64,000 nucleotides of DNA, taken from NCBI GenBank assembly GCA_048498155.1, contig JBEHYN010000001.1:62001-126000 (forward strand), given 5' to 3'. The DNA comes from BOG-938 sp048498155. Lineage in GTDB: Bacteria; Pseudomonadota; Alphaproteobacteria; Caulobacterales; Caulobacteraceae. The translations under genes were made by a program, and so were the position numbers. Under the pieces are notes generated by a model that searched no databases, was not told where the DNA came from, and saw only the letters and a list, made by a program, of their open reading frames with translations. Shown in pieces: positions 52,510 to 61,680 of this stretch. The number at the start of each line of letters is the position of its first letter. The first letter of the stretch is position 1.

Positions 52510-54444
52510 ATGCTCGCCTTCTTCCGCATGCTCTCCCAGTCCAAGATCACCTGGATCATCATCGGGATTCCCTTGGTCGCCGGGTTGCTCCTGGTCGGCA
52601 ACACCCGGGCCAATCTGTCGGGCCTGTTCATCAAGAACGCGGTGATCAACGCCGGATCACGGGCTTATTCCCCGGCGGAGTTCAAACGGGAATTCGAGAC
52701 CTATCGCTCGCGCTTGGCGCAGCAGGGTCAGGCCGCCTCGGTGGACGAGATGGTGTCCCAGGGCGTCGTCACGCAAATGCTGCAGGCCTTCGCCAAGCGG
52801 GAGTCCCAAGCCGAACAGGTGCGCCGCGACGGAATCGTGCCGGACGACAGCCTGATCGTGGGGGAAATCCGCAAGATCGCCGCCTTCTTCGACCCGATCT
52901 CCGGCAAGTTCGACCAGAAGACCTACGAGCAACGCCTTGGCGAAAACCAGTTGACCCCGGAGACCTTCCAGCGGGGCCTGCTCGACGAGGCCGCCTCAGG
53001 CCATATGACCTCGGGGCTGCAAGCCGGGCTGAAACCGCCGCGCCTATTGGCCGCCGCCTTAACCGATTTTGCGTTTGAGACCCATGGCCTGAGCTTTTTC
53101 CTGGTCAATCCCAAGCTGCTGGGCGCCCCGCCCACGCCGACCGACGCCCAACTGAAGACCATTATGGACGCCAATGCTCAGGCTCTGACCACACCGGAGA
53201 CCCGCGTCTTCACCGTGGTGCGCTTCAGCGCCAAGGCCCTGGCCGCCACGGTCACGGCCGATCCGGCCGAGGTGCAAAAACGCTTCGATTTCCGTAAGGA
53301 GACCCTGTCCACTCCCGAACGGCGCACCCTGGTGCAGATTCCCGCCAAGTCGGCCGCGGAAGCCTCGGCGATGGCCGCACAACTGGCCAAGGGCGCCGAT
53401 CCGGCGGCCGTCGCCAAGGGCTCGGGCGAAGAGGCCCTGACCTATACTGACCAACCCAAGGGCGGTGTGGCCGACCCCAAGGTGGCCGACGTGGCGTTCG
53501 CCTTGCCTGAGGGCAAGGCTTCGGGCGCAATTCAAGGCCAACTTGGCTTTGCGGTGGTCAAGATTTTGAAAGTTACTCCCGGCCATCAGGTCACTTTGGA
53601 CGAGGTGCGCTCCAAGATCGAGATGGAGATCAAGGGTGAGAATGCCGCCAATAAAGCCTATGATTTCAGCCAGAAATACGAAGATGCTCATGACAAAGGT
53701 GTCGGCATTGACGCTGCGGCCAAGGCCGCCGGCGTCGCCACAGCCTCAGTAGGCCCGGTGACCGCCCAGGGCCAGGGCGCGGACGGCAAGCCTTCGGGTC
53801 TGTCTCCCAAGCTTTTGACCACCGGCTTTGCGCTTGTGCAGGGGGCGGAAAGCGATGTGGTTCAAGAAGATAAAGGCGAGTACTTCGTCCTTCGCGCCGA
53901 CAAGGTCATCGCGCCCCAGCCCCCCGTGCTGGACAAGGTGCGGGCGAAACTGACGCAATACTTCCAACAATCCGAGGTGCAAAAGCGCATGGCGGCCAAG
54001 CTCGACGGCATCGTCGCCCAGGTCAAGAAGGGCCAGACTATGGAGGCCGCAGCCGCAAGCGTGGGCGCCAAGGTTACTCAGGCGTCCATGAACCGCCAAC
54101 AGGCGCAGAACAACCAACAGATTCCGCCAGAACAACTCGAACGCATCTTCCAGGCCAAGGCGGGCGATGTCTTCGCCAGCGGCGCGGCCGTGGTGAAGGT
54201 GACCTCGGTTCAAGCGCCGCCGATGTTGATCGTCGGCCAAGCGGTCAATCCGGCCCAGGATCAACTGCGCCGGCAACTGGCGGAAGAACTCGGGGTGGAA
54301 AGCGGCGCCTGGGCGCAGATCAAGCTGAAAACCACGATCAACCAGCCCCTGGCGCTTCAGGCCATCGGCGCCTCCGCCGATGCGAGCAAGGCCTTGGCCC
54401 CAGCCCTGCCGGGGACGCCGTCGCCGGCGAAACGCGCCCAATGA
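52510..54444 (+). CDS. ppiD: PpiD-like periplasmic peptidyl-prolyl isomerase/chaperone
   Basis: The 644-residue protein has an N-terminal signal anchor (about 12-30: ITWIIIGIPLVAGLLLVG), a SurA_N-like helical region (about 50-200: SPAEFKREFETYRSRL) and a parvulin-type region (about 250-370: TPERRTLVQIPAKSAAEASA, then AFALPEGKASGAIQGQLGFA). It probably assists folding of proteins emerging from the Sec channel. The parvulin domain is weakly conserved, so it may act mainly as a chaperone. Its place ahead of trpE is the usual alphaproteobacterial one. Confidence 0.9.
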   Translation: MLAFFRMLSQSKITWIIIGIPLVAGLLLVGNTRANLSGLFIKNAVINAGSRAYSPAEFKREFETYRSRLAQQGQAASVDEMVSQGVVTQMLQAFAKRESQAEQVRRDGIVPDDSLIVGEIRKIAAFFDPISGKFDQKTYEQRLGENQLTPETFQRGLLDEAASGHMTSGLQAGLKPPRLLAAALTDFAFETHGLSFFLVNPKLLGAPPTPTDAQLKTIMDANAQALTTPETRVFTVVRFSAKALAATVTADPAEVQKRFDFRKETLSTPERRTLVQIPAKSAAEASAMAAQLAKGADPAAVAKGSGEEALTYTDQPKGGVADPKVADVAFALPEGKASGAIQGQLGFAVVKILKVTPGHQVTLDEVRSKIEMEIKGENAANKAYDFSQKYEDAHDKGVGIDAAAKAAGVATASVGPVTAQGQGADGKPSGLSPKLLTTGFALVQGAESDVVQEDKGEYFVLRADKVIAPQPPVLDKVRAKLTQYFQQSEVQKRMAAKLDGIVAQVKKGQTMEAAAASVGAKVTQASMNRQQAQNNQQIPPEQLERIFQAKAGDVFASGAAVVKVTSVQAPPMLIVGQAVNPAQDQLRRQLAEELGVESGAWAQIKLKTTINQPLALQAIGASADASKALAPALPGTPSPAKRAQ

Positions 54445-54466
54445 GCCCTGGCGGGAGCGTGGATCG

Positions 54467-56005
54467 GTGAGCCTGGAGGTCCAGCCCTCTTTGCAGGCGT
54501 TCATGACGGCCTACGCAGCCGGTCAGCCGCAAGCCGTGTTCGCCCGGTTGGTCGACGACCTCGAAACGCCGGTTTCGGCCTATTTGAAGCTGGCGCAGGG
54601 ACGGCCTTATGCCTTCCTGTTTGAATCAGTGGAAGGGGGCGCCTGGCGGGGCCGTTATTCGATCCTGGCGATGAAGCCGGACTTGATCTGGCGCTGCCAG
54701 GGCGACAAGGCCGAGATCAGTCAGGGCGCCGATCTGGCCGCTGAACGGTTTGCTCCCGAGAGCGAAGGCGCCCTCGATTCCCTGCGCAGTCTGGTGGCCC
54801 GCTCGCGCATCAACCTGCCCGCCGAACTGCCGCCCATGGCCGCGGGGGTGTTCGGGGCGGTGGGCTACGACATGGTGCGTCTGGTCGAGCCCCTGCCGGA
54901 CGTCAACCCAGACCCCCTGGATCTGCCTGATGCGGTGATGATCCGGCCTTCTGTGGTGGCGGTGTTCGACTCCATCGGCCAGGAAATCGTGCTGACAACG
55001 CCGGTGCGGCCGTCATCAGTTTCCGCTGCGGAGGCCTATGCCGCAGCGACCGCGCGGCTGACCGAAACCGTGGCGGACCTGCGCCGGCCCCTGCCCGCCT
55101 CGCCCGAACGCGCGCCCAAGGCGCAGCCCGCGTTGGAGTCAAAGGTGACGCGCGCCGCTTACGGCGAGATCGTCGAGAAGGCCAAGGCCTATATCCGGGC
55201 CGGCGACATCTTTCAGGTGGTGCCGAGCCACAGGTTCAGCGCGCCATTTAAGCTGGCCCCCTTCGCCTTCTATCGCGCCTTGCGCCGGCTGAACCCATCG
55301 CCCTTCATGTTCTATCTGAACTTCGGCGACTTCCAGCTGGCGGGCTCCAGCCCCGAGATCATGGTGCGTTTGCGGGACGGCAAGATCACCATCCGGCCCA
55401 TCGCCGGCACTCGGCGTCGGGGAAAGACGCCGGCGGAGGATCAAGCGCTGGAAAAGGAGCTTCTGGCCGATCCCAAGGAGCGGGCCGAGCATCTGATGTT
55501 GCTGGACCTGGGCCGCAACGATGTGGGCCGGGTGGCCATGCTGCGCGATGCGGGCCGTAACGAGCCGCCAAGCGCGCCGACCAAGCCCCATGTGCGCGTC
55601 ACCCAGAGTTTCGCGGTTGAGCGTTACAGTCACGTCATGCACATCGTCTCCAACGTCGAGGGCGACGCGCCCGAGGGACTGGATCCGGTGGATGTGCTGA
55701 TGGCCGCCCTGCCTGCCGGCACCTTGTCCGGAGCGCCCAAGGTGCGCGCTATGCAGATCATCGATGAGTTGGAACAGGTCAAGCGCGGCGTCGCCTATGG
55801 CGGAGCGGCCGGATATATCTCGGCGGATGGAGGGATCGATACCTGCATCATCCTGCGTTCGGCCCTCTTCAAGGACGGGATGATCTACGCCCAGGCCGGC
55901 GGGGGCGTGGTGGCCGATTCCGATCCCGACGCCGAGTACCAGGAAACCCTGCAAAAGTCGGGCGCCCAGCGGGACGCCGCCCAGGAAGCTTGGCGTTTCG
56001 AGTAG
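54467..56005 (+). CDS. trpE: Anthranilate synthase component I
   Basis: Converts chorismate to anthranilate with TrpG. The 512-residue protein has an N-terminal feedback-binding half and a chorismate-binding C-terminal half (DIFQVVPSHRFSAPF, SPEIMVRLRDGKITIRPIAG, DLGRNDVGRVA, VMHIVSNVEG, GTLSGAPKVRAMQIIDELE). The GTG at 54467 follows GGGAG by about 10 bases and starts 22 bp after ppiD. It is separated from trpGDC by 330 bp holding an opposed small gene. Confidence 0.96.
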   Translation: MSLEVQPSLQAFMTAYAAGQPQAVFARLVDDLETPVSAYLKLAQGRPYAFLFESVEGGAWRGRYSILAMKPDLIWRCQGDKAEISQGADLAAERFAPESEGALDSLRSLVARSRINLPAELPPMAAGVFGAVGYDMVRLVEPLPDVNPDPLDLPDAVMIRPSVVAVFDSIGQEIVLTTPVRPSSVSAAEAYAAATARLTETVADLRRPLPASPERAPKAQPALESKVTRAAYGEIVEKAKAYIRAGDIFQVVPSHRFSAPFKLAPFAFYRALRRLNPSPFMFYLNFGDFQLAGSSPEIMVRLRDGKITIRPIAGTRRRGKTPAEDQALEKELLADPKERAEHLMLLDLGRNDVGRVAMLRDAGRNEPPSAPTKPHVRVTQSFAVERYSHVMHIVSNVEGDAPEGLDPVDVLMAALPAGTLSGAPKVRAMQIIDELEQVKRGVAYGGAAGYISADGGIDTCIILRSALFKDGMIYAQAGGGVVADSDPDAEYQETLQKSGAQRDAAQEAWRFE

Positions 56006-56015
56006 ATCGGGCCGG

Positions 56016-56222
56016 CTACTGCACCCCGGGCTTGGCCATGGGCGTGACGACGGTCGGCGGGGCGAATATGGCCGCGGTCGCGAAGGTCAGGGCGCAGACC
56101 GCGAACAAGGCCGCCGCCGCCACCGCAGCCAAGGCTCGATCAACCGGGACAGCCGGAGCCAGTTTGGCGCGGGCCTGATCCAACGGGGTGAGCATCGTGA
56201 TCTTGGACGACTCGCTTTTCAT
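56016..56222 (-). CDS. Small hypothetical membrane protein opposite the trp genes
   Basis: The 68-residue frame encodes a short hydrophilic N-terminus (MKSESSKITMLTPLDQARAK), one strong transmembrane segment (about 30-53, Ala-rich) and a short Pro/Val-rich tail. It lies between trpE and trpG on the opposite strand. No family is recognised and the ribosome site is weak. The clear membrane segment and the otherwise unused space favour a real gene, but only modestly. Confidence 0.5.
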   Translation of the reverse strand: MKSESSKITMLTPLDQARAKLAPAVPVDRALAAVAAAALFAVCALTFATAAIFAPPTVVTPMAKPGVQ

Positions 56223-56335
56223 GGAGCCAGTGTAGCCAACCGTGGGTCCTGCGTCAGCGGGCGCCCTGGGCTAGCGGTTGGGCCTTGGCCTAAGGGGCGC
56301 GGACGCCTAGAACTCCGCAGGAAAGGCGCGTTCGC

Positions 56336-56932
56336 ATGATCCTGGTGATCGATAACTACGACAGTTTCACCTACAACCTCGTTCATTATCTGAACGAGTT
56401 GGGGGCGCAAACGGTCGTGCACCGCAACGACGCCCTGACGGTGGAGCAAGCGCTGGGCCTGAAGCCAGAAGCGGTGCTGCTGTCGCCCGGTCCTTGCACG
56501 CCCGATGACGCCGGTATCTGCCTTGCTCTGCTGCAGACCGCTCCCGCCAGCTTGCCGATCCTGGGCGTCTGCCTAGGCCACCAGGCCATAGGACAGGTCG
56601 CGGGCGGCAAGGTGATCCGCGCCAAGGCCTTGATGCACGGCAAGACCGACCAGATCTATCATTCCGGCCAGGGCCTGTTTGCCAAGCTGCCCAGCCCCTT
56701 CACCGCCACGCGCTATCACAGCCTGGCGGTGGAGCGCGAAAGCCTGCCTGAAACCTTAGAAGTGACCGCCTGGAGCGCCGATGGGGAGATCATGGGCCTG
56801 CAACGGCGAGATCGTCCGGTGCACGGGGTGCAGTTCCACCCTGAGTCCATCGCCACCGAACACGGCCACGATCTGCTGGCCAATTTCCTGAACCTGGCCG
56901 GGGTCAAGCGCCTAGCGGCCGCATCAGCCTAG
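56336..56932 (+). CDS. trpG: Anthranilate synthase component II (glutamine amidotransferase)
   Basis: The 198-residue class I amidotransferase supplies ammonia to TrpE. It shows VIDNYDSFTYNLVHYLNELG, SPGPCTPDDAG, the nucleophile Cys in ILGVCLGHQAIG and the catalytic His/Glu in GVQFHPESIAT. It leads trpG-trpD-trpC, with AGGAA just upstream of the ATG. Confidence 0.96.
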   Translation: MILVIDNYDSFTYNLVHYLNELGAQTVVHRNDALTVEQALGLKPEAVLLSPGPCTPDDAGICLALLQTAPASLPILGVCLGHQAIGQVAGGKVIRAKALMHGKTDQIYHSGQGLFAKLPSPFTATRYHSLAVERESLPETLEVTAWSADGEIMGLQRRDRPVHGVQFHPESIATEHGHDLLANFLNLAGVKRLAAASA

Positions 56933-56941
56933 TCCGGTCCC

Positions 56942-57955
56942 ATGTCCGACACCTTTAAGCCCCTTCTGGCCCGACTGGCCGACGGCGCGACCTTGACCGA
57001 GGCCGACGCCGACAACTTCTTCGCCGCCTGTCTGCGCGGAGAGCCCAGCCCGGCGCAGATCGCGGCGGCGGTCACCGCCATGCGCCTGCGCGGCGAGACT
57101 ATTGGCGAAATCACAGCCTCTGCCCGGGCCATGCGCGCCGCCGCCACGCGGCTTGAGCATCCCTATCAGGTGATCGACACCTGCGGCACCGGCGGCGACG
57201 GCCTGCACACCTTGAACATCTCCACGGCTTCAGCCCTGGTCGCCGCGGGCGCGGGGATCAAGGTGGCCAAACACGGCAACCTAGCCATGTCCTCCAAATC
57301 GGGCGCGGCCGACGTACTGGCGGCGCTGGGGGTCAATATCGAGGCCAATACCGTCCAAAGCCGCAAGGCGCTGGACGAAGCCAACATCTGCTTCCTGTTC
57401 GCCCCGGCCCATCACGGCGCTATGCGCCACGTTTCGCCCATCCGTCAGGAGCTCGGCTTTCGCACCATCTTCAATCTGCTCGGCCCCCTGGCCAATCCGG
57501 CCGGCGCCCAGCGCCAGGTGCTTGGCGTATTTGACGGCCGCTGGGTCGAGCCCTTGGCGCGGGTGCTGGGCGCCTTGGGATCCGAGCGCGCCTGGGTGGT
57601 CCATGGCCAGGGAATGGACGAGATGACCACCACAGGCCCGACTCAAGTCGCAGAATGGAGGGACGGCGCGGTGCGTCTGTTCATGGTCACGCCTGAAACG
57701 GTCGGTTTGCCTAAGGCCGACTTGGCCGACCTGCAGGGGGGCGACCCCGCGTTCAACGCCCAAGCCATCCGCGAACTGCTGGACGGCGCCGAGGGTCCTT
57801 ATCGCGACGTGGTGCTGCTGAACGCCGCGGCCGCGCTTCTGGTGTCAGAGCGGGTTGAGACTCTGCGTGAGGGCGTCGCGCAGGCCGCCCGCGTGATTGA
57901 CCAAGGGTTGGCCAGGGGGGCGCTTGAGCGCCTCGTGCAGGCTAGCAACGCCTGA
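56942..57955 (+). CDS. trpD: Anthranilate phosphoribosyltransferase
   Basis: The 337-residue enzyme transfers phosphoribose to anthranilate. PRPP- and metal-binding motifs are DTCGTGGDG and KHGNLAMSSKSGAADVLAAL; VHGQGMDEMT and the NAQAIRELLDG region are also present. It starts 9 bp after trpG and its stop overlaps the trpC ATG by one base (TGATG). Confidence 0.97.
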   Translation: MSDTFKPLLARLADGATLTEADADNFFAACLRGEPSPAQIAAAVTAMRLRGETIGEITASARAMRAAATRLEHPYQVIDTCGTGGDGLHTLNISTASALVAAGAGIKVAKHGNLAMSSKSGAADVLAALGVNIEANTVQSRKALDEANICFLFAPAHHGAMRHVSPIRQELGFRTIFNLLGPLANPAGAQRQVLGVFDGRWVEPLARVLGALGSERAWVVHGQGMDEMTTTGPTQVAEWRDGAVRLFMVTPETVGLPKADLADLQGGDPAFNAQAIRELLDGAEGPYRDVVLLNAAAALLVSERVETLREGVAQAARVIDQGLARGALERLVQASNA

Positions 57956-58752
57956 TGACGGACATTCTGCAAAAGATCGCAGCCTATAAGCGTGATGAGG
58001 TTCGCTCGCGCAAAGCCGAGCGCTCAACGGCTCAGCTGGAACAAGCGGCTAAGACGGCCTCCCCGCCGCGCGGGTTCCGCAAGGCCTTGCTCGCGGCTCA
58101 GGCGCCAGGACGTCTGGCCCTGATCGCGGAAATCAAGAAGGCCAGCCCCTCACGCGGGCTGATCCGACCCGAGTTTGATCCGCCGGCCCTGGCCAAGGCC
58201 TATGAGGCTGGCGGCGCAACCTGCCTATCGGTCCTGACCGACAGGCCGAGCTTTCAGGGACGCGACGAGGACCTGACCGCCGCGCGGAGCGCCGTGTCCC
58301 TGCCCTGCATCCGCAAGGATTTCATGGTCGACCCCTGGCAGATCGCCGAATCACGCGCCCTGGGGGCCGATTGCATTCTGGTGATTCTGGCCATGGTCGA
58401 CGACGGTCTGGCCGCCGAACTGATGGCCGAGGCCGCCCGATTCGGCATGGACGTGCTGGTTGAGACCCACGATGAGGCCGAGATGGCCCGGGCCGTCGCT
58501 CTTGGCGCGAACCTCGCGGGTGTCAACAATCGCGATCTGCGAACCTTCCAAGTGGACCTGTCGATCACCGAACGTCTGAGCGCGCGAAAGCCCGCCGAGG
58601 CCTTATTGGTCTCGGAAAGCGGCATTTTCACACCGGCCGATGCGGCACGGCTGCTTCGGGCCGGCGCCGGCGCCATGCTGGTCGGCGAAAGCCTCATGCG
58701 CCAGGTGGACGTGACCGCAGCGACCCGCGCCCTGCTTGGCCACCTGGGGTAA
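57955..58752 (+). CDS. trpC: Indole-3-glycerol phosphate synthase
   Basis: The 265-residue TIM-barrel enzyme has ALIAEIKKASPSRGLI, LSVLTDRPSFQG, CIRKDFMVDPWQIAESRALG, NNRDLRTFQVDL and VSESGIFTPAD. It closes the trpGDC operon. In the usual alphaproteobacterial order moaC and moeA come next; here lexA follows directly. Confidence 0.97.
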   Translation: MTDILQKIAAYKRDEVRSRKAERSTAQLEQAAKTASPPRGFRKALLAAQAPGRLALIAEIKKASPSRGLIRPEFDPPALAKAYEAGGATCLSVLTDRPSFQGRDEDLTAARSAVSLPCIRKDFMVDPWQIAESRALGADCILVILAMVDDGLAAELMAEAARFGMDVLVETHDEAEMARAVALGANLAGVNNRDLRTFQVDLSITERLSARKPAEALLVSESGIFTPADAARLLRAGAGAMLVGESLMRQVDVTAATRALLGHLG

Positions 58753-58753
58753 C

Positions 58754-58782
58754 TTGACATTAAGAAAGAACGCCTAGAGAAC
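58754..58782 (+). promoter_or_regulatory. lexA promoter with LexA box (GAAC-N7-GAAC)
   Basis: GAAC at 58768-58771 and GAAC at 58779-58782 are separated by exactly 7 bases, the reverse complement of the alphaproteobacterial SOS box GTTC-N7-GTTC. A TTGACA (-35-like) lies just upstream at 58754-58759, so bound LexA would block polymerase. This indicates autoregulation of lexA. Confidence 0.85.
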
Positions 58783-58825
58783 ATTTCCAACAGTTAGCGG
58801 TTTGTTCTGAAAAGGGTTCCGGGCG

Positions 58826-59524
58826 ATGCTCACGCGCAAACAGCACGAATTGCTCATGTTTATTCACGAGCGGATCAAGGAAACGGGCGTTTCCCCCTCC
58901 TTTGACGAAATGAAGGAAGCGCTCGACCTGGCGTCCAAATCCGGCATTCATCGGCTGATCACTGCGCTGGAGGAACGCGGTTTTCTGCGTCGCCTAGCCC
59001 ACCGGGCGCGAGCGCTGGAGGTGATCAAGATGCCTCAGCAAGCCACCGCCGCCTCCCCGCCCCGTGGCCGCGCGCCCTTCCGTCCGCAAGTGGTGGAAGG
59101 TGATCGGTCCGGACCGGGCGACCTGCCGATAGCCAACGACGTGCGCGAGTTGCCGATTCTTGGCCGCATCGCTGCAGGCACCCCGATCGACGCCATCCAG
59201 CATGAGCGCGACCGCATGCCCGTACCGGAAGCCCTGCTGGGCGCAGGCGAGCATTACATTCTGGAAGTGCAGGGCGACTCCATGATCAACGCCGGAATTC
59301 TGGACGGCGATCAGGTGATCATCCGCAAGGGCGCCACCGCCAACTCAGGCGAGATCGTCGTGGCCTTGGTCATGGGCGAGGAAGCCACCCTCAAGCGCTT
59401 GCGTAAGAAGGGCGCGTCGATTGCGCTGGAGGCGGCCAACCCGGCCTATGAGACGCGCATCTTCGGACCCGATCAGGTTCAGGTTCAGGGCAAGCTGGTC
59501 GGCCTTATTCGTCGCTATCACTGA
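58826..59524 (+). CDS. lexA: SOS repressor LexA
   Basis: The 232-residue protein has an N-terminal winged helix (MLTRKQHELLMFIHERIKET, then LDLASKSGIHRLITALEERG) and a C-terminal peptidase domain with cleavage bond Ala117-Gly118, nucleophile Ser152 in QGDSMINAG and Lys190 in EATLKRL. RecA-stimulated self-cleavage lifts SOS repression. A LexA box stands about 45 bp before the ATG. Its 3' end overlaps the convergent comEC gene by 20 bp. Confidence 0.97.
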   Translation: MLTRKQHELLMFIHERIKETGVSPSFDEMKEALDLASKSGIHRLITALEERGFLRRLAHRARALEVIKMPQQATAASPPRGRAPFRPQVVEGDRSGPGDLPIANDVRELPILGRIAAGTPIDAIQHERDRMPVPEALLGAGEHYILEVQGDSMINAGILDGDQVIIRKGATANSGEIVVALVMGEEATLKRLRKKGASIALEAANPAYETRIFGPDQVQVQGKLVGLIRRYH

Positions 59525-61670
59525 GGTCCAGGCCTGCCGTCCAAGGTCGTCGGCCCCGTTCATCAGCCGCCCAGCGATAGCGCCAGCCCGCTGGGACGCG
59601 GCGTATTTCCACCGATCCGCCGCGCGAAAAGTCTGCCGCGCCCAGCACGGTCTGGGCCGCGCAGGCTTGGTCCGAAGGGGGAGGCGAACGCAAGACCACA
59701 AGCTCCGACGCCGCGCATAGCCTTTCAAACGCCTCGGCCTTGGGCGGCTTGCGCCCGGCCCACAGGCCCAGCCGCACCGGCGCTGTTGAAAAGGGAGCGC
59801 AACTCCGCCGATCACAGTCGAATAATCTGTCGTGGACCGGGTCGGCCTCCACCGGCAGTTCAAAGCCATAGCGTCTCGCCCATAAGGTTGCGGCGAACTT
59901 TTGCGCATCAGGGCGAAGCACCACCGGATGGCCGGAGGCCATGACGGCGGCGTTCGCACCGTCCGAGGAAATCCAGATGTCGGGCGTGGGCGGGCGCGGC
60001 CACAGGTTCACGGCCAGGGCCAGCGGCAGTCCCAGCCATCGCAGCGGGCCTCGCCACAGGCAAAGCCAGAGAATGCCGATGAAGGCCATGGGCAGGGCGA
60101 TCGTCGGCGCTGAGGGCAGAGTCTGCAAGGCGCCGGGCGCCTCGGCGGTCATACGGGCCAGCAACAGCATTTTGTCGATGCCCCAACTGGCTACGGCCAG
60201 CAAGCCCCCGCCCGCCCCGAACAACTGGGCGGCGGCGCCTAGGGCCAGGGCGGGCAGGATTACCAGGCTCGATAAGGGCTCAAGTAAAAGGTTGGCGGGC
60301 AGACCGTAAAGCGAGACTCGGTTGAAATGCTCAATGGCGAAAGGCGCCGTGGCCAGGCCCGCGACGACGCCCACCACGAGGCCCGCGATCAACCAGTCCT
60401 TGGCTGTCTGCAGGATGCGCAGGGCCAGCGGCGTGTTGATCGGGCGCATGGGACGGGGCCAGACTTCCGACAGGGCGACCAGGGCTGCGGTCGCGGCGTA
60501 GGACATCTGAAAGCCCGGCTCGACCACGGCCTCGGGCTGGATGGTCAAAACGATCAAGGCCGATAGGCCCAGCCCCCGCAGCGTGATTGCCCGCCGGTCG
60601 AGCAGGATGGCGCCGAAGGCGATGGTGGCGGTGATGGCCGCGCGCTGCGCGGGTGGCGGAGCACCGGAAACAACCAGATATAATCCGATGGCGCCCAGCG
60701 CCAGAACGGCGGCCAGCTTCTTGCCGTTCACCCGCACCGCGAGCCACGGCCATAGGGAGATGAGTAGGCGGATGGCGAAGAAGACGAAGCCGCCGACGAT
60801 GGCCATGTGCATGCCCGAGATCGACAGGATGTGCGAGATGCCGGCGTTACGCATCTCATTGGTGTCGGTCTGGCTGATCGAATAGTCCTGACCGGTCACC
60901 ATGGCGGCGGCGACGCCCCCCGTCGGTTGGCCCATGCGCGCGATGATCGCTTGCGTCAGGGACCAGCGCGCTCGGTTGATCCCCAATTGCAGCGCCAGCC
61001 GCCAAGGCGGCGCCGGCAAGTTGATGACCTGGGGCGGCTTCAAAGCCACGCCTACGCCGCCGACCCCGATAAAATAGGCGCTGCGGGCGAAATCAAACGC
61101 GCCCGGAGCGGCCGGCGGCGGAGGCGGGTTAAGCAGGGCAATAAACCGGACAGCGGCCCCAGGACCAATCACGCTGTCGTCCTTAACGGTGATACGCAGG
61201 CGTTTGGGGAGCCGGTCAGCGGGTGTTGAGCCGACATGGGTGGGCGCTATGAGCAAACGCGGACCGGTCGTCCCGCGCCCCGCCAAGTCCACAACCCAGC
61301 CCTCAACGCGCACACCTGCCAGAGGCGGACTGACCGGGCCTCGCATCTCTAGGGTCTGCAGCTTGCCGCTGAGCACTCCGCAAGCCGCGAAGGCCAGCAA
61401 CAGCGCCACGGCGGCTGGGACCGGAGCCCTGCCCCATCGCCGCAATGCCGCCGCTAGAACGATCGCGATCAATACGAGGGCCAAGGTCGCAGGCAGGCCC
61501 GGTTCGGTCTTTAGGGCAAAATAGGTCGCGCACCCGCAGCCGAATGCGACTGGCGACCACAGGGACCAGCGGTCAACCTGGGCCTGCCCCTGACGCAAAA
61601 TCCACGCGAGAATTTCTCGCGCACTAGGAGGGCTCCAAGTGCGCGTGTTAAGAGGCGCCGCCTCTTTCAA
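59505..61670 (-). CDS. comEC: ComEC/Rec2-family DNA-uptake channel protein
   Basis: The protein (about 721 residues from a TTG at 61670; start uncertain) has an N-terminal DUF4131-like membrane and OB-fold region, then the competence domain with many transmembrane segments (ISHILSISGMHMAIVGGFVF, SGAPPPAQRAAITATIAFGA, SYAATAALVALSEVWP). The C-terminal part (about 590-720) is hydrophilic but lacks a clear MBL HxHxDH motif, as in alphaproteobacterial short forms. Position between lexA and gltX is the usual one. DNA uptake itself is not demonstrated by the sequence. Confidence 0.9.
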   Translation of the reverse strand: MKEAAPLNTRTWSPPSAREILAWILRQGQAQVDRWSLWSPVAFGCGCATYFALKTEPGLPATLALVLIAIVLAAALRRWGRAPVPAAVALLLAFAACGVLSGKLQTLEMRGPVSPPLAGVRVEGWVVDLAGRGTTGPRLLIAPTHVGSTPADRLPKRLRITVKDDSVIGPGAAVRFIALLNPPPPPAAPGAFDFARSAYFIGVGGVGVALKPPQVINLPAPPWRLALQLGINRARWSLTQAIIARMGQPTGGVAAAMVTGQDYSISQTDTNEMRNAGISHILSISGMHMAIVGGFVFFAIRLLISLWPWLAVRVNGKKLAAVLALGAIGLYLVVSGAPPPAQRAAITATIAFGAILLDRRAITLRGLGLSALIVLTIQPEAVVEPGFQMSYAATAALVALSEVWPRPMRPINTPLALRILQTAKDWLIAGLVVGVVAGLATAPFAIEHFNRVSLYGLPANLLLEPLSSLVILPALALGAAAQLFGAGGGLLAVASWGIDKMLLLARMTAEAPGALQTLPSAPTIALPMAFIGILWLCLWRGPLRWLGLPLALAVNLWPRPPTPDIWISSDGANAAVMASGHPVVLRPDAQKFAATLWARRYGFELPVEADPVHDRLFDCDRRSCAPFSTAPVRLGLWAGRKPPKAEAFERLCAASELVVLRSPPPSDQACAAQTVLGAADFSRGGSVEIRRVPAGWRYRWAADERGRRPWTAGLDLSDSDE
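61608..61666. promoter_or_regulatory. Cluster of three short palindromes in the comEC/gltX divergent junction
   Basis: Three inverted repeats occur within about 60 bp: GCGAGAATTTCTCGC, then GCGCACT/AGTGCGC with a 12-base spacer, then the perfect AAGAGGCG-C-CGCCTCTT (61650-61666), 14 bp before the gltX ATG. They lie where the promoters of comEC and gltX must overlap. Confidence 0.5.
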
Positions 61671-61680
61671 TTGGACATCG

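Noticed and set aside
58804..58820. Second SOS-like box GTTC...GTTC close to the lexA start
   Set aside because: The spacing is 8 bases, not 7, so it does not match the known operator.
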